This document shows positions 1 through 12,225 of a stretch of DNA of 64,000 nt, in pieces. Position numbers and translations under genes: made by a program. The stretch is from positions 1-64,000 of the forward strand of contig NZ_MUYJ01000009.1 of the NCBI RefSeq assembly GCF_002155695.1, in the 5' to 3' direction. The notes beneath the pieces were generated by a model that ran no database searches, was not told where the DNA came from, and saw only the letters and a program-made list of their open reading frames with translations. The stretch comes from Erythrobacter tepidarius. GTDB taxonomy: Bacteria > Pseudomonadota > Alphaproteobacteria > Sphingomonadales > Sphingomonadaceae. Every line of letters starts with the position of its first letter. Position 1 is the first letter of the stretch.

Positions 1-1418
1 AACTGGTCGATCGCGGCCTTGCTCTCGGTCTCGGTCGGCTCGACCAGCATCGCGCCGTGGACCACCAGCGGGAAATAGACCGTCATCGGGTGATAGCCCT
101 CGTCGATCAGCCCCTTGGCGACATCGAGGGTCGAGAGGCCATTGGTGAAGTCCTTGTCGCCGAACAGCGCCTCGTGCATGCACGGCCCGCTGGCGCCGAA
201 GGGGGCGTGGAGAATGTCCTCCATCGAGCGCAGGATGTAGTTGGCGTTGAGCACCGCGTCCTCGGCCACCTGCTTGAGCCCGTCGGCCCCGTGGCTGAGG
301 ATATAGGTCAGCGCGCGGGTGAACATCCCCATCTGGCCGTGAAAGGCGGTCATCCGGCCGAAGCTCGGGCCGCGTTCCTCGTGGTTCTCCTCCTCGACGA
401 GGTAGAAGGTGCCGCCCTCATCCTTCCGCACGAAGGGCAGCGGCGCGAAGGGCGCGAGCGCTGCCGACAATACCACCGGCCCCGAGCCTGGCCCGCCGCC
501 GCCATGCGGGGTGGAAAAGGTCTTGTGCAGGTTGATGTGCATGGCGTCCACGCCAAGGTCGCCCGGGCGCACCTTGCCGACGATGGCGTTGAAGTTGGCC
601 CCGTCGCAATAGACATAGCCGCCCGCCGCGTGCACCGCATCGGCGATCTCGCGGAAATCCTTCTCGAACAGCCCGCAGGTGTTGGGGTTGGTGATCATCA
701 CCGCCGCCACGTCTGGCCCGAGCCGCGCCTTCAGCGCCGCAACATCGACCCGGCCTTCGCTGGTCGCGGGGATGTCCTCGACGCGGTAATTGGCAAAAGC
801 GGCGGTGGCAGGGTTGGTGCCGTGGGCGCTTTCGGGCACCAGCACCACCTCGCGCGCATCGCCGCGCGCCTCATGCGCGGCGCGGATCGCGAGGATGCCG
901 CAAAGCTCGCCATGCGCGCCGGCCTTGGGGCTCATTGCCACGGCGGGCATCCCGGTGAGCTTGCACAGCCATTCGCCGAGCTGGTGGATCACTTCGAGCG
1001 CGCCCTGCACCGCGTTCTGGGGGGCGAGCGGGTGAATATCGGCAAAGCCGGGCAGGCGCGCGATCTTCTCGTTGAGCCGCGGGTTGTGCTTCATCGTGCA
1101 GCTGCCGAGCGGGAAGAAGCCGAGGTCGATCCCGTAGTTCTGGCGGCTGAGGCGGGTGTAGTGGCGCACTGTTTCCGGCTCGGTCAGGCCGACAAGACCG
1201 ATCGCATCGCGGCGGGCCAATCCGCCAAGGCGCGTCGGCGCGGCGGGATCGATGTCGGGCAGGTCAACGCCGGTCACGTCCGCACGGCCAATCTCGAATA
1301 GCAGCGGTTCTTCCAGCATCAGCGCGCGGTTGCCGGTGGTGGTGGCCGGGCCGCCGTGGAACCCGTCTTCGGCCAGCTGCATCTCGGGCTTCCAGCCGCT
1401 CTTGTTGGGGGCGTTCAT
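1..1418 (-). CDS. gcvPB: Glycine dehydrogenase (decarboxylating) subunit 2, partial (3' end beyond window)
   Basis: This is the C-terminal half of the two-subunit P-protein, which decarboxylates glycine with PLP and passes the aminomethyl group to lipoyl-GcvH. The frame starts [13 protein letters not shown] and stays open to the window edge for 472 codons. Full-length family members are a little over 500 residues, so only the C-terminus is missing. The PLP-binding lysine is visible as K299 in NLHKTFSTPHGGGGPG. The start codon overlaps the gcvPA stop by one base (TGATG), which indicates translational coupling. It is the last visible gene of the riboswitch-controlled gcv operon. Confidence 0.95.
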   Translation of the reverse strand, partial: MNAPNKSGWKPEMQLAEDGFHGGPATTTGNRALMLEEPLLFEIGRADVTGVDLPDIDPAAPTRLGGLARRDAIGLVGLTEPETVRHYTRLSRQNYGIDLGFFPLGSCTMKHNPRLNEKIARLPGFADIHPLAPQNAVQGALEVIHQLGEWLCKLTGMPAVAMSPKAGAHGELCGILAIRAAHEARGDAREVVLVPESAHGTNPATAAFANYRVEDIPATSEGRVDVAALKARLGPDVAAVMITNPNTCGLFEKDFREIADAVHAAGGYVYCDGANFNAIVGKVRPGDLGVDAMHINLHKTFSTPHGGGGPGSGPVVLSAALAPFAPLPFVRKDEGGTFYLVEEENHEERGPSFGRMTAFHGQMGMFTRALTYILSHGADGLKQVAEDAVLNANYILRSMEDILHAPFGASGPCMHEALFGDKDFTNGLSTLDVAKGLIDEGYHPMTVYFPLVVHGAMLVEPTETESKAAIDQ

Positions 1419-2791
1419 CACACGGTCTCCTTGACGCTGGCTTCAAGCTCTGCGGCGAGGCGTTCGATGTCTTCTTCGGTGGTGGTCTCAGTCACGGCGA
1501 CGAGCAGCGCGTGTTCGAGCGCCGCGACCCCAGGGTAGAGCCGCCCCAATGACACCCCGCCCAGCACGCCCCGGTCAGCCAGATCGCGCACGATCTGGCG
1601 CGCAGGCTTGCCGCCGAGCATCAGGGTGAATTCATTGAAGAAGGCGGTGTTGAGCACCGCGACGCCCGGCACCTTGGCGAGGCGATCGGCGGCGAGGCAA
1701 GCAAGGCGGTGGTTCTCCGCGGCCAGCTGGCGCAGGCCCCTTTCGCCCAGCAGGGTCATGTGGACGGTGAAGGCGAGCGCGCACAAGCCCGAATTGGTGC
1801 AGATGTTGCTGGTCGCCTTCTCGCGGCGGATGTGCTGCTCGCGGGTGGAGAGGGTGAGCACGAAACCGCGCTTGCCCTCGGCGTCCACTGTCTCGCCGCA
1901 CAGCCGGCCGGGCATCTGGCGCACGTGCTTGGGATCGCGCACCGCGAACAGGCCAAGGTACGGCCCACCGAACTGCAGGCCGACGCCGAGCGACTGACCC
2001 TCGCCCACCACGATATCCGCGCCCATCTCGCCGGGGCTTTTGATTGCCCCCAAGGCTACCGGCTCGGTGTTGACCACCACCAGCAGCGCGCCCTTGGCAT
2101 GAGCCGCTTCGGCGACCGGAGTCAGATCGCTGATGCGCCCCAGAATGTCGGGATATTGCACCACGACACAGGCGGTGTCCTCGTCGATCCGGGCGATGAG
2201 GCCAGCGAGATCGGGTTCAGGCGTTATCGCAGGCAGGGCATCGGCAATCTCGTCGCCGGTGAAATGCGCCATGGTCTTCACCACCTGCGCATAATGCGGG
2301 TGCAGCGCGCCCGAGAGCACCGCGCGCTTGCGGCGGGTGACGCGGGTCGCCATCGCCACCGCCTCCCAGCACGCGGTCGAGCCGTCATAGAGCGAGGCAT
2401 TGGCGATTGTGCAGCCGTAAAGGCGCGCGACCTGGGTCTGGAACTCGAACAGCACCTGCAACGTGCCCTGCGCGATTTCCGGCTGGTAGGGGGTGTAGGC
2501 GGTGAGGAACTCGCCGCGCTGGAGGATGGTGTCAACGCTCGCCGGAACGTGGTGGCGATAGGCGCCCGCACCGAGGAAGAACGGCACGTCGCCCGCCACC
2601 AAGTTCTTCGCCGCCAGCGCCTTCATGTGGCGCTCCACCGCCATCTCGCTGGCATGCATCGGCAGGCCGTCAATCGGCCCATCGAGGCGGGCGACTTCGG
2701 GCACGTCGACGAACAGGTCATCGACCGAGGATACGCCGATCCTGGCCAGCATCGCCTGCCGGTCGGTGTCGGTGAGGGGGAGGTAGCGCAT
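1418..2791 (-). CDS. gcvPA: Glycine dehydrogenase (decarboxylating) subunit 1
   Basis: N-terminal half of the split P-protein of the glycine cleavage system, 457 aa, the normal length for the family. It begins [15 protein letters not shown] and carries the [12 protein letters not shown] and [19 protein letters not shown] segments typical of GcvPA. It forms the heterotetrameric decarboxylase with GcvPB, whose gene overlaps its stop. It lies 33 bp downstream of a glycosyltransferase-like gene that interrupts the usual gcvT-gcvH-gcvPA order. Confidence 0.95.
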   Translation of the reverse strand: MRYLPLTDTDRQAMLARIGVSSVDDLFVDVPEVARLDGPIDGLPMHASEMAVERHMKALAAKNLVAGDVPFFLGAGAYRHHVPASVDTILQRGEFLTAYTPYQPEIAQGTLQVLFEFQTQVARLYGCTIANASLYDGSTACWEAVAMATRVTRRKRAVLSGALHPHYAQVVKTMAHFTGDEIADALPAITPEPDLAGLIARIDEDTACVVVQYPDILGRISDLTPVAEAAHAKGALLVVVNTEPVALGAIKSPGEMGADIVVGEGQSLGVGLQFGGPYLGLFAVRDPKHVRQMPGRLCGETVDAEGKRGFVLTLSTREQHIRREKATSNICTNSGLCALAFTVHMTLLGERGLRQLAAENHRLACLAADRLAKVPGVAVLNTAFFNEFTLMLGGKPARQIVRDLADRGVLGGVSLGRLYPGVAALEHALLVAVTETTTEEDIERLAAELEASVKETV

Positions 2792-2824
2792 GGGAGAGGG
2801 TATCCGTGGCTGGTGGGTGGATGG

Positions 2825-3616
2825 TCAGGTGCTCAGGTGCGCCAGATCGGCGAGCGCCCCGACGAAACGCGCGGGGCCGGTGTGGGTGGTGCGCATCCAA
2901 GGCGCGGCCCAGACCCGGAAGCCCGCATCGCGCGCGCGGTGGCAGAAAGCGTAATCGTCGGAAAGCAGGTGCCCGCTTTCGGGATCGAACATCGGCTGGA
3001 ATAGCGCATAGAGATAGTCGCCCAACCCGTTCTCGCCGCGGTCCTGCGGGTCGACCGGGTAGCGCAGCTCGGGGTGCCGCTCGCACAGGGTTTCGATCAC
3101 CTCGCGGCGGATCAGCATCAGGCCGGTGCCGATGCGCTTGAGTTCGAGCGGCTGGTCGAGCCGCACGCCCGCCGCCGGATCGAGCGCGTCGAGCGCGAAC
3201 AGGCCGGAATAGCGCTCGAGCTCGGCCGGATTGCCCTCGGCCAGCCCCTTGGCCGCCGCCGCGGCGACGAGCGCCCAGTTGACCCGCCGCTTGGGGCAGG
3301 GCGCGCCGATCACCGCCAGCCGCGCGTCCGTCTCTACCAGCGCCAGCAGATCGAGCACCTGTTCGGGCAGAAAGCCGATATCGGCGTCGAGAAACAGCAG
3401 GTGCGTCGCATCCGATTGCACGAAGGCCCCGGTGAGCAGGTTGCGCGCTCTGTTGATCGAGGCGTTGTTGCTGAGGAAGGCGAAGTTGAGCGCCACCCCG
3501 CGCTTTTCGGCCAGACCCGTCAGCCCGATCACCCCGCGCAGATAATCGGCCTCGGCCCCGCCATAGAGCGGGGTCGCGACCATCAGGCGCGGGGGCGAGG
3601 CGGGCTTCGTGGTCAC
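2825..3616 (-). CDS. Glycosyltransferase-like (GT-A fold) protein inside the gcv operon
   Basis: 263 aa. The fold looks like a small GT-A nucleotide-sugar transferase: an N-terminal strand ([10 protein letters not shown]), then [10 protein letters not shown], and a DXD-like LFLDADIGF near residue 93. A conserved-looking [22 protein letters not shown] segment lies near the C-terminus. There is no signal peptide or membrane segment. The start is GTG and overlaps the gcvH stop as GTGA, so it is co-translated with the glycine cleavage genes. Donor and acceptor are unknown, and nothing in the sequence links it to glycine metabolism except position. The GT-like fold is fairly clear but the function is not. 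Confidence 0.7.
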   Translation of the reverse strand: MTTKPASPPRLMVATPLYGGAEADYLRGVIGLTGLAEKRGVALNFAFLSNNASINRARNLLTGAFVQSDATHLLFLDADIGFLPEQVLDLLALVETDARLAVIGAPCPKRRVNWALVAAAAAKGLAEGNPAELERYSGLFALDALDPAAGVRLDQPLELKRIGTGLMLIRREVIETLCERHPELRYPVDPQDRGENGLGDYLYALFQPMFDPESGHLLSDDYAFCHRARDAGFRVWAAPWMRTTHTGPARFVGALADLAHLST

Positions 3617-3981
3617 AGGCTCTCGATGAAGGCCTTGTAGGCGGCGGCGTCCATCAGCTCGGTGAGTTGGCCGGCATCGGCGATGGTCATGCGGAAGAAC
3701 CAGCCCTCGGCCTCGGGTGCGGTGTTGACCAGCGCTGGGTCTTCCTCGAGCGCGCTGTTGATTTCGGTCACTTCTCCGTCGATCGGGGCATAGACGTCGG
3801 AAGCGGCCTTCACGCTCTCGACCACGGCGGCGTCCTTGCCCTTGGTGATCGCGGTGCCGACCGGGGGAAGTTCGACGAACACGATGTCGCCGAGCTGGCC
3901 CTGTGCATAATCGGTAATCCCGACCGTGGCGACCTCGCCATCAACCTCGATCCATTCGTGCTCGTCAGTGAAATAGCGCAT
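3613..3981 (-). CDS. gcvH: Glycine cleavage system H protein
   Basis: Lipoyl carrier protein of the glycine cleavage system, 122 aa. The lipoylation lysine is K58 in [14 protein letters not shown], and the N-terminus [15 protein letters not shown] is typical. It shuttles the aminomethyl group from the P-protein to the T-protein. The stop overlaps the GTG start of the following glycosyltransferase-like gene, and only 3 bp separate it from gcvT upstream. Confidence 0.97.
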   Translation of the reverse strand: MRYFTDEHEWIEVDGEVATVGITDYAQGQLGDIVFVELPPVGTAITKGKDAAVVESVKAASDVYAPIDGEVTEINSALEEDPALVNTAPEAEGWFFRMTIADAGQLTELMDAAAYKAFIESL

Positions 3982-3984
3982 GGG

Positions 3985-5115
3985 TCAGCTCCCTCGGTAA
4001 TAGCGGTGGGGTACGAATGGGGTGGGCGTGACAGTGGCCGCGAGGCGCTTGCCGCGAACCGCCACCTCGATTTGCGTGCCGATGGCGGCATGGGCGCTTG
4101 CGACATAGGCCAGGGCGATGGGCACCTGCAGCGTGGGCGAAAAGCCGCCGCTAGTGACTTTGCCGATCTTCTGGGCGCCCGCGAAGACTTCCGCGCCTTC
4201 GCGCGCCGGGAGGCGGCCCTCAATCGTGAGGCCGACCCACCTGCGTGCCGGGCCTTCGTTGATCTCGCGGATGATCCGTTCAGCGCCCGGAAAGCCGCCT
4301 TCGGTGCGGCGGCGCTTGTTGATGCCGAAGGTCAGACCGGCTTCGATCGGCGAGGTTTCGGGCGAAAGGTCATGGCCGTAGAGCGGCAGCCCCGCCTCCA
4401 GCCGCAGCGAATCCCGCGCGCCGAGGCCGATTGGCTTCACCTCCGGCTCGGCGCAGAGCAGGTCGGCAACTTCGGCGGCAACCGCGGCGGGGAGCGAGAT
4501 CTCGAACCCGTCCTCACCCGTGTAGCCGGCGCGCGCGATGGTGACGTCATGGCCCGCCAGCTTGAACCTGCCGAACTTCATGAAGGTCAGGCCGGCGGCT
4601 TCGGGCACATGGCGGGCAAGCGCATCAACCGCCTTGGGCCCTTGCAGCGCCAAAAGGGCATGTTCGTCCATGTGGTGGATCGTGATATCGTCGGGCAGGG
4701 CCACGCGTAGGGTGCCGATATCGTCCCACTTGGTTGCGCCGTTGACCACCAGATAGAGCGCCTCCGGCCATCGCGAGACCATCAGGTCATCGAGCACTCC
4801 CCCGTTCTCGTCGAGCAGCAGCGAATAACGCTGCTGGCCGAGCTTGAGGGTCGAAAGGTCAATCGGCAGCACCGCCTCGACCGCTGCATCGAGATCCGGT
4901 CCGGACAGCAGCAGCTGGCCCATGTGCGACACATCGAACAGGCCCGCATTCTCGCGGGTCCATTTGTGCTCGGCAAGGATGCCCTCGTACTGGATCGGCA
5001 TCGCGTAGCCCGCAAAGGGCACCATCCGCGCACCGCACGCCCGGTGCCACGCATCAAGCGGCAGCGCCGCGAGCGGCAGATCTTCGAGAGTTTCGTCGGT
5101 GTCGTGGTCGCTCAC
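3985..5115 (-). CDS. gcvT: Glycine cleavage system T protein (aminomethyltransferase)
   Basis: 376 aa. Transfers the methylene group from aminomethyl-lipoyl-GcvH to tetrahydrofolate and releases ammonia. The family signatures GLFDVSHMGQ, GYTGEDGFEIS and GLGARDSLRLEAGLPLYGHD are present. The start used is GTG (MSDHDTDETLED). It is the first gene of the operon and follows the tandem glycine riboswitch by about 60 bp, so its expression should respond to glycine. Confidence 0.95.
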   Translation of the reverse strand: MSDHDTDETLEDLPLAALPLDAWHRACGARMVPFAGYAMPIQYEGILAEHKWTRENAGLFDVSHMGQLLLSGPDLDAAVEAVLPIDLSTLKLGQQRYSLLLDENGGVLDDLMVSRWPEALYLVVNGATKWDDIGTLRVALPDDITIHHMDEHALLALQGPKAVDALARHVPEAAGLTFMKFGRFKLAGHDVTIARAGYTGEDGFEISLPAAVAAEVADLLCAEPEVKPIGLGARDSLRLEAGLPLYGHDLSPETSPIEAGLTFGINKRRRTEGGFPGAERIIREINEGPARRWVGLTIEGRLPAREGAEVFAGAQKIGKVTSGGFSPTLQVPIALAYVASAHAAIGTQIEVAVRGKRLAATVTPTPFVPHRYYRGS

Positions 5116-5173
5116 GTGCAGTTCCCAGGCAGAATGCGGCAGTCCGGGAGCGCCATTACAGCACCCCTAAAAA

Positions 5174-5376
5174 CTGCCCCCTCTGTCGGGTGACCTGAGA
5201 GCTTCGGCAGACCCGCAAACGCGCGGCCCGCCTCCCCTTCGGTGGCCGCAAGCCAAAGCCGGCGGCGCTTTCCAGAGTGTCACACAGTCGAGCGGTCCGG
5301 TGGCCTGAGAGTTTCCGGGGCGGTTGCTCCTTCGGCGCCTCTGCCCCCTTGCGAAGGCATCGGACTCTCCCGCTCG
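5174..5376 (-). promoter_or_regulatory. Tandem glycine riboswitch upstream of gcvT
   Basis: On the minus strand two glycine aptamers lie back to back. Aptamer 1 (about 5375-5290) has the CGGGAGAG opening, GGCGCCGAAGGAGCAA and ACTCTCAGGC, closed by a GAGCGG/CCGCTC stem. Aptamer 2 (about 5277-5181) has CCACCGAAGGGG, GCTCTCAGGTCAC and a CTCTG/CAGAG closing stem ending in ACAGAGGGGGC. This architecture is the known class that switches on glycine catabolism genes, and it sits directly in front of gcvT. No clear intrinsic terminator with a T-run follows, so translational control is possible. Confidence 0.93.
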
Positions 5377-5460
5377 CCTGCCCGCACGAGAATCGCTCCG
5401 GTGCGGAAGACATTCTCGCCCTGCGCGAATTGCTGCATCGCGTCAATCGGGCGAAATGCC

Positions 5461-6408
5461 TTAGCGCGTGTTCAGCCACAGCAAATATAGCGCCGAGAGC
5501 ACGATCCAGCCGCCGTCGAGGGTCTTGAGGCGCTTTGCCCCCAGCCACAGCGCGATCGGACGGGCAAGGAACCCGCCCAGGGCCGCCCCCGGAGCGGCGA
5601 GCAGCACCACCTCCCACTGCACCGTGCCGGCCCCGATATGCCACACCACCCCGGCAAGGCAGCTCGCCGCCGAAATCACGCAGGCCGCCCCGGTGCAAAG
5701 CAGCACCGGATAGTGGCGGATGAACAGGTAGAGCGCGACAAGCTCGCCCATCCCGACCGAAAACAGCGCGGTGATCATCCCCCCTGGGATCGCCAGCAAG
5801 AGCAGCACCACAAGGTCAGTCCGCTCAAGCCGGGTGCGCTCGGGCCGCTGGGCGTTGACCGTCCATGTCGCCGCGATCAGTGCGGTGCCGAGCAGGATCG
5901 AGAAGCCCTTGTAGGCAAACAGCACGTCCTGCTGGTCGAAGGCGGTGAGCCGCTGGGTGGCGAGCATCGCGGGGAGCGAGAGCGCCAGCACGCCGAGCGC
6001 CACGGTGACGAAATCACGCGGACGCACCCGCGCCTCAAGCGGGCCGGGTTCGGGCTGGTGCAGCAGGCGGTCGGTCCAGCGCAGCGAGCCCATGGTCATG
6101 CCGAAGGACTGGATGCCCATTGACACGCCCACCACCATCAAAGGCGAAAGGCTCATCACGCCTAACTCGCGCATTGCGTTGAACACGGGCACGAAAACCA
6201 CGCCCCCGCCGGTGCCCGAAGTGTTGGCAATGATCGCGCCGATGATGCCGACGCCGGGGAGGAACCACAGCCGCGCGAGCAGCGCGGGATCGGCGGGCAC
6301 CAGCGCCCACAGTGCGATATAGGCGATCAGCAGCGCGAGGCCGCCCGCCAGCACGATGCTGTGCGGCGGCAGCGTGCCGCCGGGCCGGGGCGGGGGACGA
6401 CCGGTCAT
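5461..6408 (-). CDS. TauE/SafE (TSUP) family membrane transporter
   Basis: 315 aa integral membrane protein with about eight hydrophobic helices. The glycine-rich NTSGTGGGVVFVPV after the second helix is the TSUP-family signature, repeated in weaker form near VGMGELVALYLFIRHYP. The family exports organic or inorganic sulfur anions such as sulfite or sulfoacetate, but the substrate cannot be read here. It starts only a few bases after the stop of the upstream beta-lactamase-fold gene, so the two probably form a transcription unit. Confidence 0.85.
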   Translation of the reverse strand: MTGRPPPRPGGTLPPHSIVLAGGLALLIAYIALWALVPADPALLARLWFLPGVGIIGAIIANTSGTGGGVVFVPVFNAMRELGVMSLSPLMVVGVSMGIQSFGMTMGSLRWTDRLLHQPEPGPLEARVRPRDFVTVALGVLALSLPAMLATQRLTAFDQQDVLFAYKGFSILLGTALIAATWTVNAQRPERTRLERTDLVVLLLLAIPGGMITALFSVGMGELVALYLFIRHYPVLLCTGAACVISAASCLAGVVWHIGAGTVQWEVVLLAAPGAALGGFLARPIALWLGAKRLKTLDGGWIVLSALYLLWLNTR

Positions 6409-6411
6409 GGT

Positions 6412-7599
6412 CTAGCGCGCGCGCTCCGCCATCATGTCCAGCGCCCGCGCCATCAGCGCCCTTTCACGCGGGGTGAAGTTGCCGGTGTCCTCGCCCCCGG
6501 CAGGCGGCGGGCTTTCGGTGGTGAAATAAACGAAGCCCTGCCCGCGCGAGGGTTCGTACCACAGCCCCGAAAGCAGACCATAGGCCTCACCTGGGTGGCC
6601 CAGCCACGGCCTTCCGCTGTCGAACAGGGTGTCATCGCAGGGGTCATCGAACCATTCGATCATTTGCAGTCCCAGCCCGTAGTGGCAGAACAACTGCTGC
6701 GCTTCAGTCCGGCCCTGCACGGGCGAAATCACGAAAAGCTCCAAGGTGCGGGACTTGAGAAAGTCCGCTTCCCCTCCCCGCACAAGCGCCTGCCCGATCT
6801 TGCCCAGGTCCATCATCCCGATCCGCACCCCGCCCTGAGGAGAAAATATCGAGGCATTGGTGCCGGGGACGTAGGCGTCAAGGCTGCATTCCACGCCTTG
6901 CGCAACAGGGATGGTGCAGGCTGGCGGCAGGCTGTCTGCACCATCGGCTGCGACTTCGCCGGCGTGGCGGTAGAGCGTTACCGCGCGGGCCTCCATCTCG
7001 GGGCCGCAGCCGATCCAGTTGAAGCAGGCCTTCACCCCGAGCGGCGCGAACACGAGGCGCTCCACCAGCCGGTCATAGCGCTCGCCCGAAGCCGCTTCGA
7101 GCACGGTCGCCACGATCGGCGAGCCGAGGTTGGCATATTCGAAAGCGGCCTCTCCCGGCCTGCCCGTCTTGCGCCACGCCGCAGGGTCGGCCAGTTTCGC
7201 TTCGAGGCTCTCGCCCAGCGGAATGACATATCCCCCCGCGTCGGACAGGCCGGCGCGGTGCATCAGCAGGTGCCTGAGGGTGACGGGCGCATCGGGATGG
7301 TGGGGCGAACGCAACTTCCACCCGAGATAGTCCGAAACATCGCGGTCGAGATCGAGCTTGCCCTCGTCCATCAGCCTGAGCGCAGCGAGCGCCATGATCA
7401 GCTTGGAAATCGAAGCGATGCGCACCGGATCATTGGCCTCGAGCGCGCGGCCGCTTTGCTTGTTCGCCAGCCCTTCCACGATCAGCGGGCGGACGCCCTC
7501 GCGGTCGAAGGCGACCACCACTGTTGCAGGCGGCGTATTCTGCGCGACGGCGGGGACAGCGGTGAGCGCCAGAGCGGCGACGGCGAGGCGGCGGATCAT
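6412..7599 (-). CDS. Beta-lactamase-fold serine hydrolase (class C/esterase-like), exported
   Basis: 395 aa from the ATG that gives a clean signal peptide (MIRRLAVAALALTAVPAVAQ). A longer frame upstream exists but adds a non-signal-like extension. The SxxK catalytic motif is SISKL at about residue 62, and the YxN motif is YANLG around residue 158. This is the pattern of penicillin-binding-protein-like esterases, D-aminopeptidases and class C beta-lactamases. Its substrate is unknown and resistance should not be inferred. It lies between metH and a TSUP exporter on the same strand. Confidence 0.8.
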   Translation of the reverse strand: MIRRLAVAALALTAVPAVAQNTPPATVVVAFDREGVRPLIVEGLANKQSGRALEANDPVRIASISKLIMALAALRLMDEGKLDLDRDVSDYLGWKLRSPHHPDAPVTLRHLLMHRAGLSDAGGYVIPLGESLEAKLADPAAWRKTGRPGEAAFEYANLGSPIVATVLEAASGERYDRLVERLVFAPLGVKACFNWIGCGPEMEARAVTLYRHAGEVAADGADSLPPACTIPVAQGVECSLDAYVPGTNASIFSPQGGVRIGMMDLGKIGQALVRGGEADFLKSRTLELFVISPVQGRTEAQQLFCHYGLGLQMIEWFDDPCDDTLFDSGRPWLGHPGEAYGLLSGLWYEPSRGQGFVYFTTESPPPAGGEDTGNFTPRERALMARALDMMAERAR

Positions 7600-7631
7600 G
7601 CCGCACAACATCGCCGCTTGCCCCCGCGCAA

Positions 7632-10232
<2,601 letters not shown>

Positions 10233-10252
10233 TTTGGATCTTTCGAAATGGG

Positions 10253-11296
10253 TCAGCCCGTCACGAGCGCCTCGAGGCCCGCCAGCCTCATCACTGGTTC
10301 GGGCTGCGGAATGACGCGCGGGGCGCTGTTCGCAACCGCCTTGGCGATGGCGGCAATATGGGCGGGCGAGGAGCCGCAGCATCCGCCGAGGATGTTGACC
10401 TGGCCGTGATCCGCCCAGTCCTTGACCAGCGCGGCGGTGGTTTCGGGCAATTCGTCATATTGACCCAGTTCGTTGGGCAGCCCAGCGTTGGGATAGACCA
10501 GCAGCAAGGTATCGGCGATCTGCGACAGGACCTTCACATGCGGGCGCAGCTGTTCGGCACCGAAGCTGCAATTGAGGCCGATGGTGAGCGGTCGGGCGTG
10601 GCGCACCGCATACCAGAATGCTTCGACCGTGTGGCCTGACAGATTGCGGCCCGACAGGTCGGTGAGCGTCATCGAGATCATCACCGGCACTTCGCGGTCC
10701 AGCTCCCGCTCCAGCTTCTTGACCGCCATGATCCCGGCCTTCGCGTTGAGGGTATCGAACACGGTCTCGATCAGGACGAAGTCCACCCCGCCCTCGACCA
10801 GCGCGCGCGCCTGTTCGAGATAGACATCGACGAGATAATCGAAGTCGATCTCGCGGAAGCCCGGGTCTTCGACATCGGGGCTCAATGAAAGGGTCTTGTT
10901 GGTCGGCCCGATTGCCCCCGCAACGAAACGGGGCCTGCCGTCCTTGGCCTCGAATTCCTCCGCCAAGGCACGGGCGATCTTGCCGCTGGCGAGATTCATC
11001 GCGCGCACCAGACCTTCAGCCCCGTAGTCGGCCTGCGAAATGCGGTTGGCCGAGAAGGTGTTGGTCGAGACGATGTCCGATCCCGCCTCGAAATAGGCGC
11101 GGGTGATGTCGCTCAGCACATCGGGGCGCGTGAGGGCGAGAATGTCGTTATTGCCTTTCTGGTCGGCGGGCAGGCCAAGGTTGCCCGCGTAATCCGCCTC
11201 GGTCAGCTTGCGCAGCTGGATCTGCGTCCCGAACGCGCCGTCGAAGATCAGCACGCGTTCGCGCGCGGCGGCGAGGAGTTGTTCGCGCTTGGTCAT
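10253..11296 (-). CDS. metH: Methionine synthase, N-terminal homocysteine S-methyltransferase domain protein
   Basis: 347 aa. The start is the ATG of [27 protein letters not shown], which overlaps the metF stop as ATGA. It carries the zinc-thiolate cysteines of the homocysteine methyltransferase fold: one in [10 protein letters not shown] and a pair in [12 protein letters not shown]. It supplies the homocysteine-activating domain that single-chain MetH has at its N-terminus, and it is followed 20 bp later by the remaining MetH domains. Confidence 0.93.
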   Translation of the reverse strand: MTKREQLLAAARERVLIFDGAFGTQIQLRKLTEADYAGNLGLPADQKGNNDILALTRPDVLSDITRAYFEAGSDIVSTNTFSANRISQADYGAEGLVRAMNLASGKIARALAEEFEAKDGRPRFVAGAIGPTNKTLSLSPDVEDPGFREIDFDYLVDVYLEQARALVEGGVDFVLIETVFDTLNAKAGIMAVKKLERELDREVPVMISMTLTDLSGRNLSGHTVEAFWYAVRHARPLTIGLNCSFGAEQLRPHVKVLSQIADTLLLVYPNAGLPNELGQYDELPETTAALVKDWADHGQVNILGGCCGSSPAHIAAIAKAVANSAPRVIPQPEPVMRLAGLEALVTG

Positions 11297-12225
11297 TGGC
11301 CGGCCTCCGCAACGGGCCGCTTCCCGAGCAAATGGCAGATCGCGTAAGTCAGCTCGGGGCGATTGAGCGTGTAGAAGTGGAAATCGCGCACCCCGCCGGC
11401 ATAGAGCCGGCGGCACAGTTCGGCAGCAACCGTGGCCGCGACCAGCTGTCGCGTGGCGGGCATTTCGTCGAGGCCTTCGAACAGCCCGTCCATCCACGCC
11501 GGGATCGCCGCCCCGCAGGCGCTTGCGAACTTGCGCGCCTGTGCGACGTTGGTAACGGGCAGGATGCCAGGGAGGATCGGCGCCTCGATGCCTGCCGCTG
11601 CGCATTGATCGCGGAAGCGGAAGAAGGTTTCGGCGGAAAAGAAGAACTGGCTGATCGCGCGGGTCGCCCCGGCGTCGAGCTTGCGCTTCAGATTGTCGAT
11701 GTCGGCCTGCGGCGAGGCGGCGTCGGGGTGCGTTTCGGGGTAGGCGGCGACCGAGATTTCGAAGTCGGCGATCTCCTTCAGCCCGGCAACCAGCTCTGCC
11801 GCGCAGGCATAGCCTTCGGGGTGCGGGGTGAAGGGCGCGCCCGGTTCTCCCGCATCACCGCGCAGCGCGACGATGTGGCGCACGCCCGCGTTCCAGTATT
11901 GCTCGGCCACCTCGCGGATTTCCGCCTTGCTCGCGGCGACGCAGGTGAGGTGCGCGGCGGCGGGCAGCTGGCCTTCCGCGATGATCCGCGCGACCGTTGC
12001 ATGGGTGCGCTCGCGGGTGGATCCGCCCGCGCCATAGGTGACCGAGACGAAGCTCGGGCCGAGCGGCTTCAATTGCGTCACCGCATCCCACAGCTGGGCC
12101 TCCATCTTCTCGTTCTTGGGCGGGAAGAATTCGAAGCTCACCGCGACGTCGCCGGGCAAGCTGGAAAACAGCGGGGCATCGGTGGCGGTGCGGTATTCCT
12201 CAAGCTGGCTCAGGGTCTGGGTCAT
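11293..12225 (-). CDS. metF: 5,10-methylenetetrahydrofolate reductase
   Basis: 310 aa FAD enzyme that makes 5-methyl-THF for MetH. Typical segments are VSFEFFPPKNEKM, SVTYGAGGSTRERTH and FFFSAETFFRFRDQC. It overlaps both neighbours: its start shares one base with the stop of the upstream ArsR-type regulator, and its stop overlaps the metH start. The four genes are therefore tightly coupled. Confidence 0.95.
   Translation of the reverse strand: MTQTLSQLEEYRTATDAPLFSSLPGDVAVSFEFFPPKNEKMEAQLWDAVTQLKPLGPSFVSVTYGAGGSTRERTHATVARIIAEGQLPAAAHLTCVAASKAEIREVAEQYWNAGVRHIVALRGDAGEPGAPFTPHPEGYACAAELVAGLKEIADFEISVAAYPETHPDAASPQADIDNLKRKLDAGATRAISQFFFSAETFFRFRDQCAAAGIEAPILPGILPVTNVAQARKFASACGAAIPAWMDGLFEGLDEMPATRQLVAATVAAELCRRLYAGGVRDFHFYTLNRPELTYAICHLLGKRPVAEAGQ

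Noticed and set aside
6412..7599. Antibiotic-resistance beta-lactamase
   Set aside because: SxxK and YxN motifs show the fold only; most chromosomal members of this type are esterases or peptidases.
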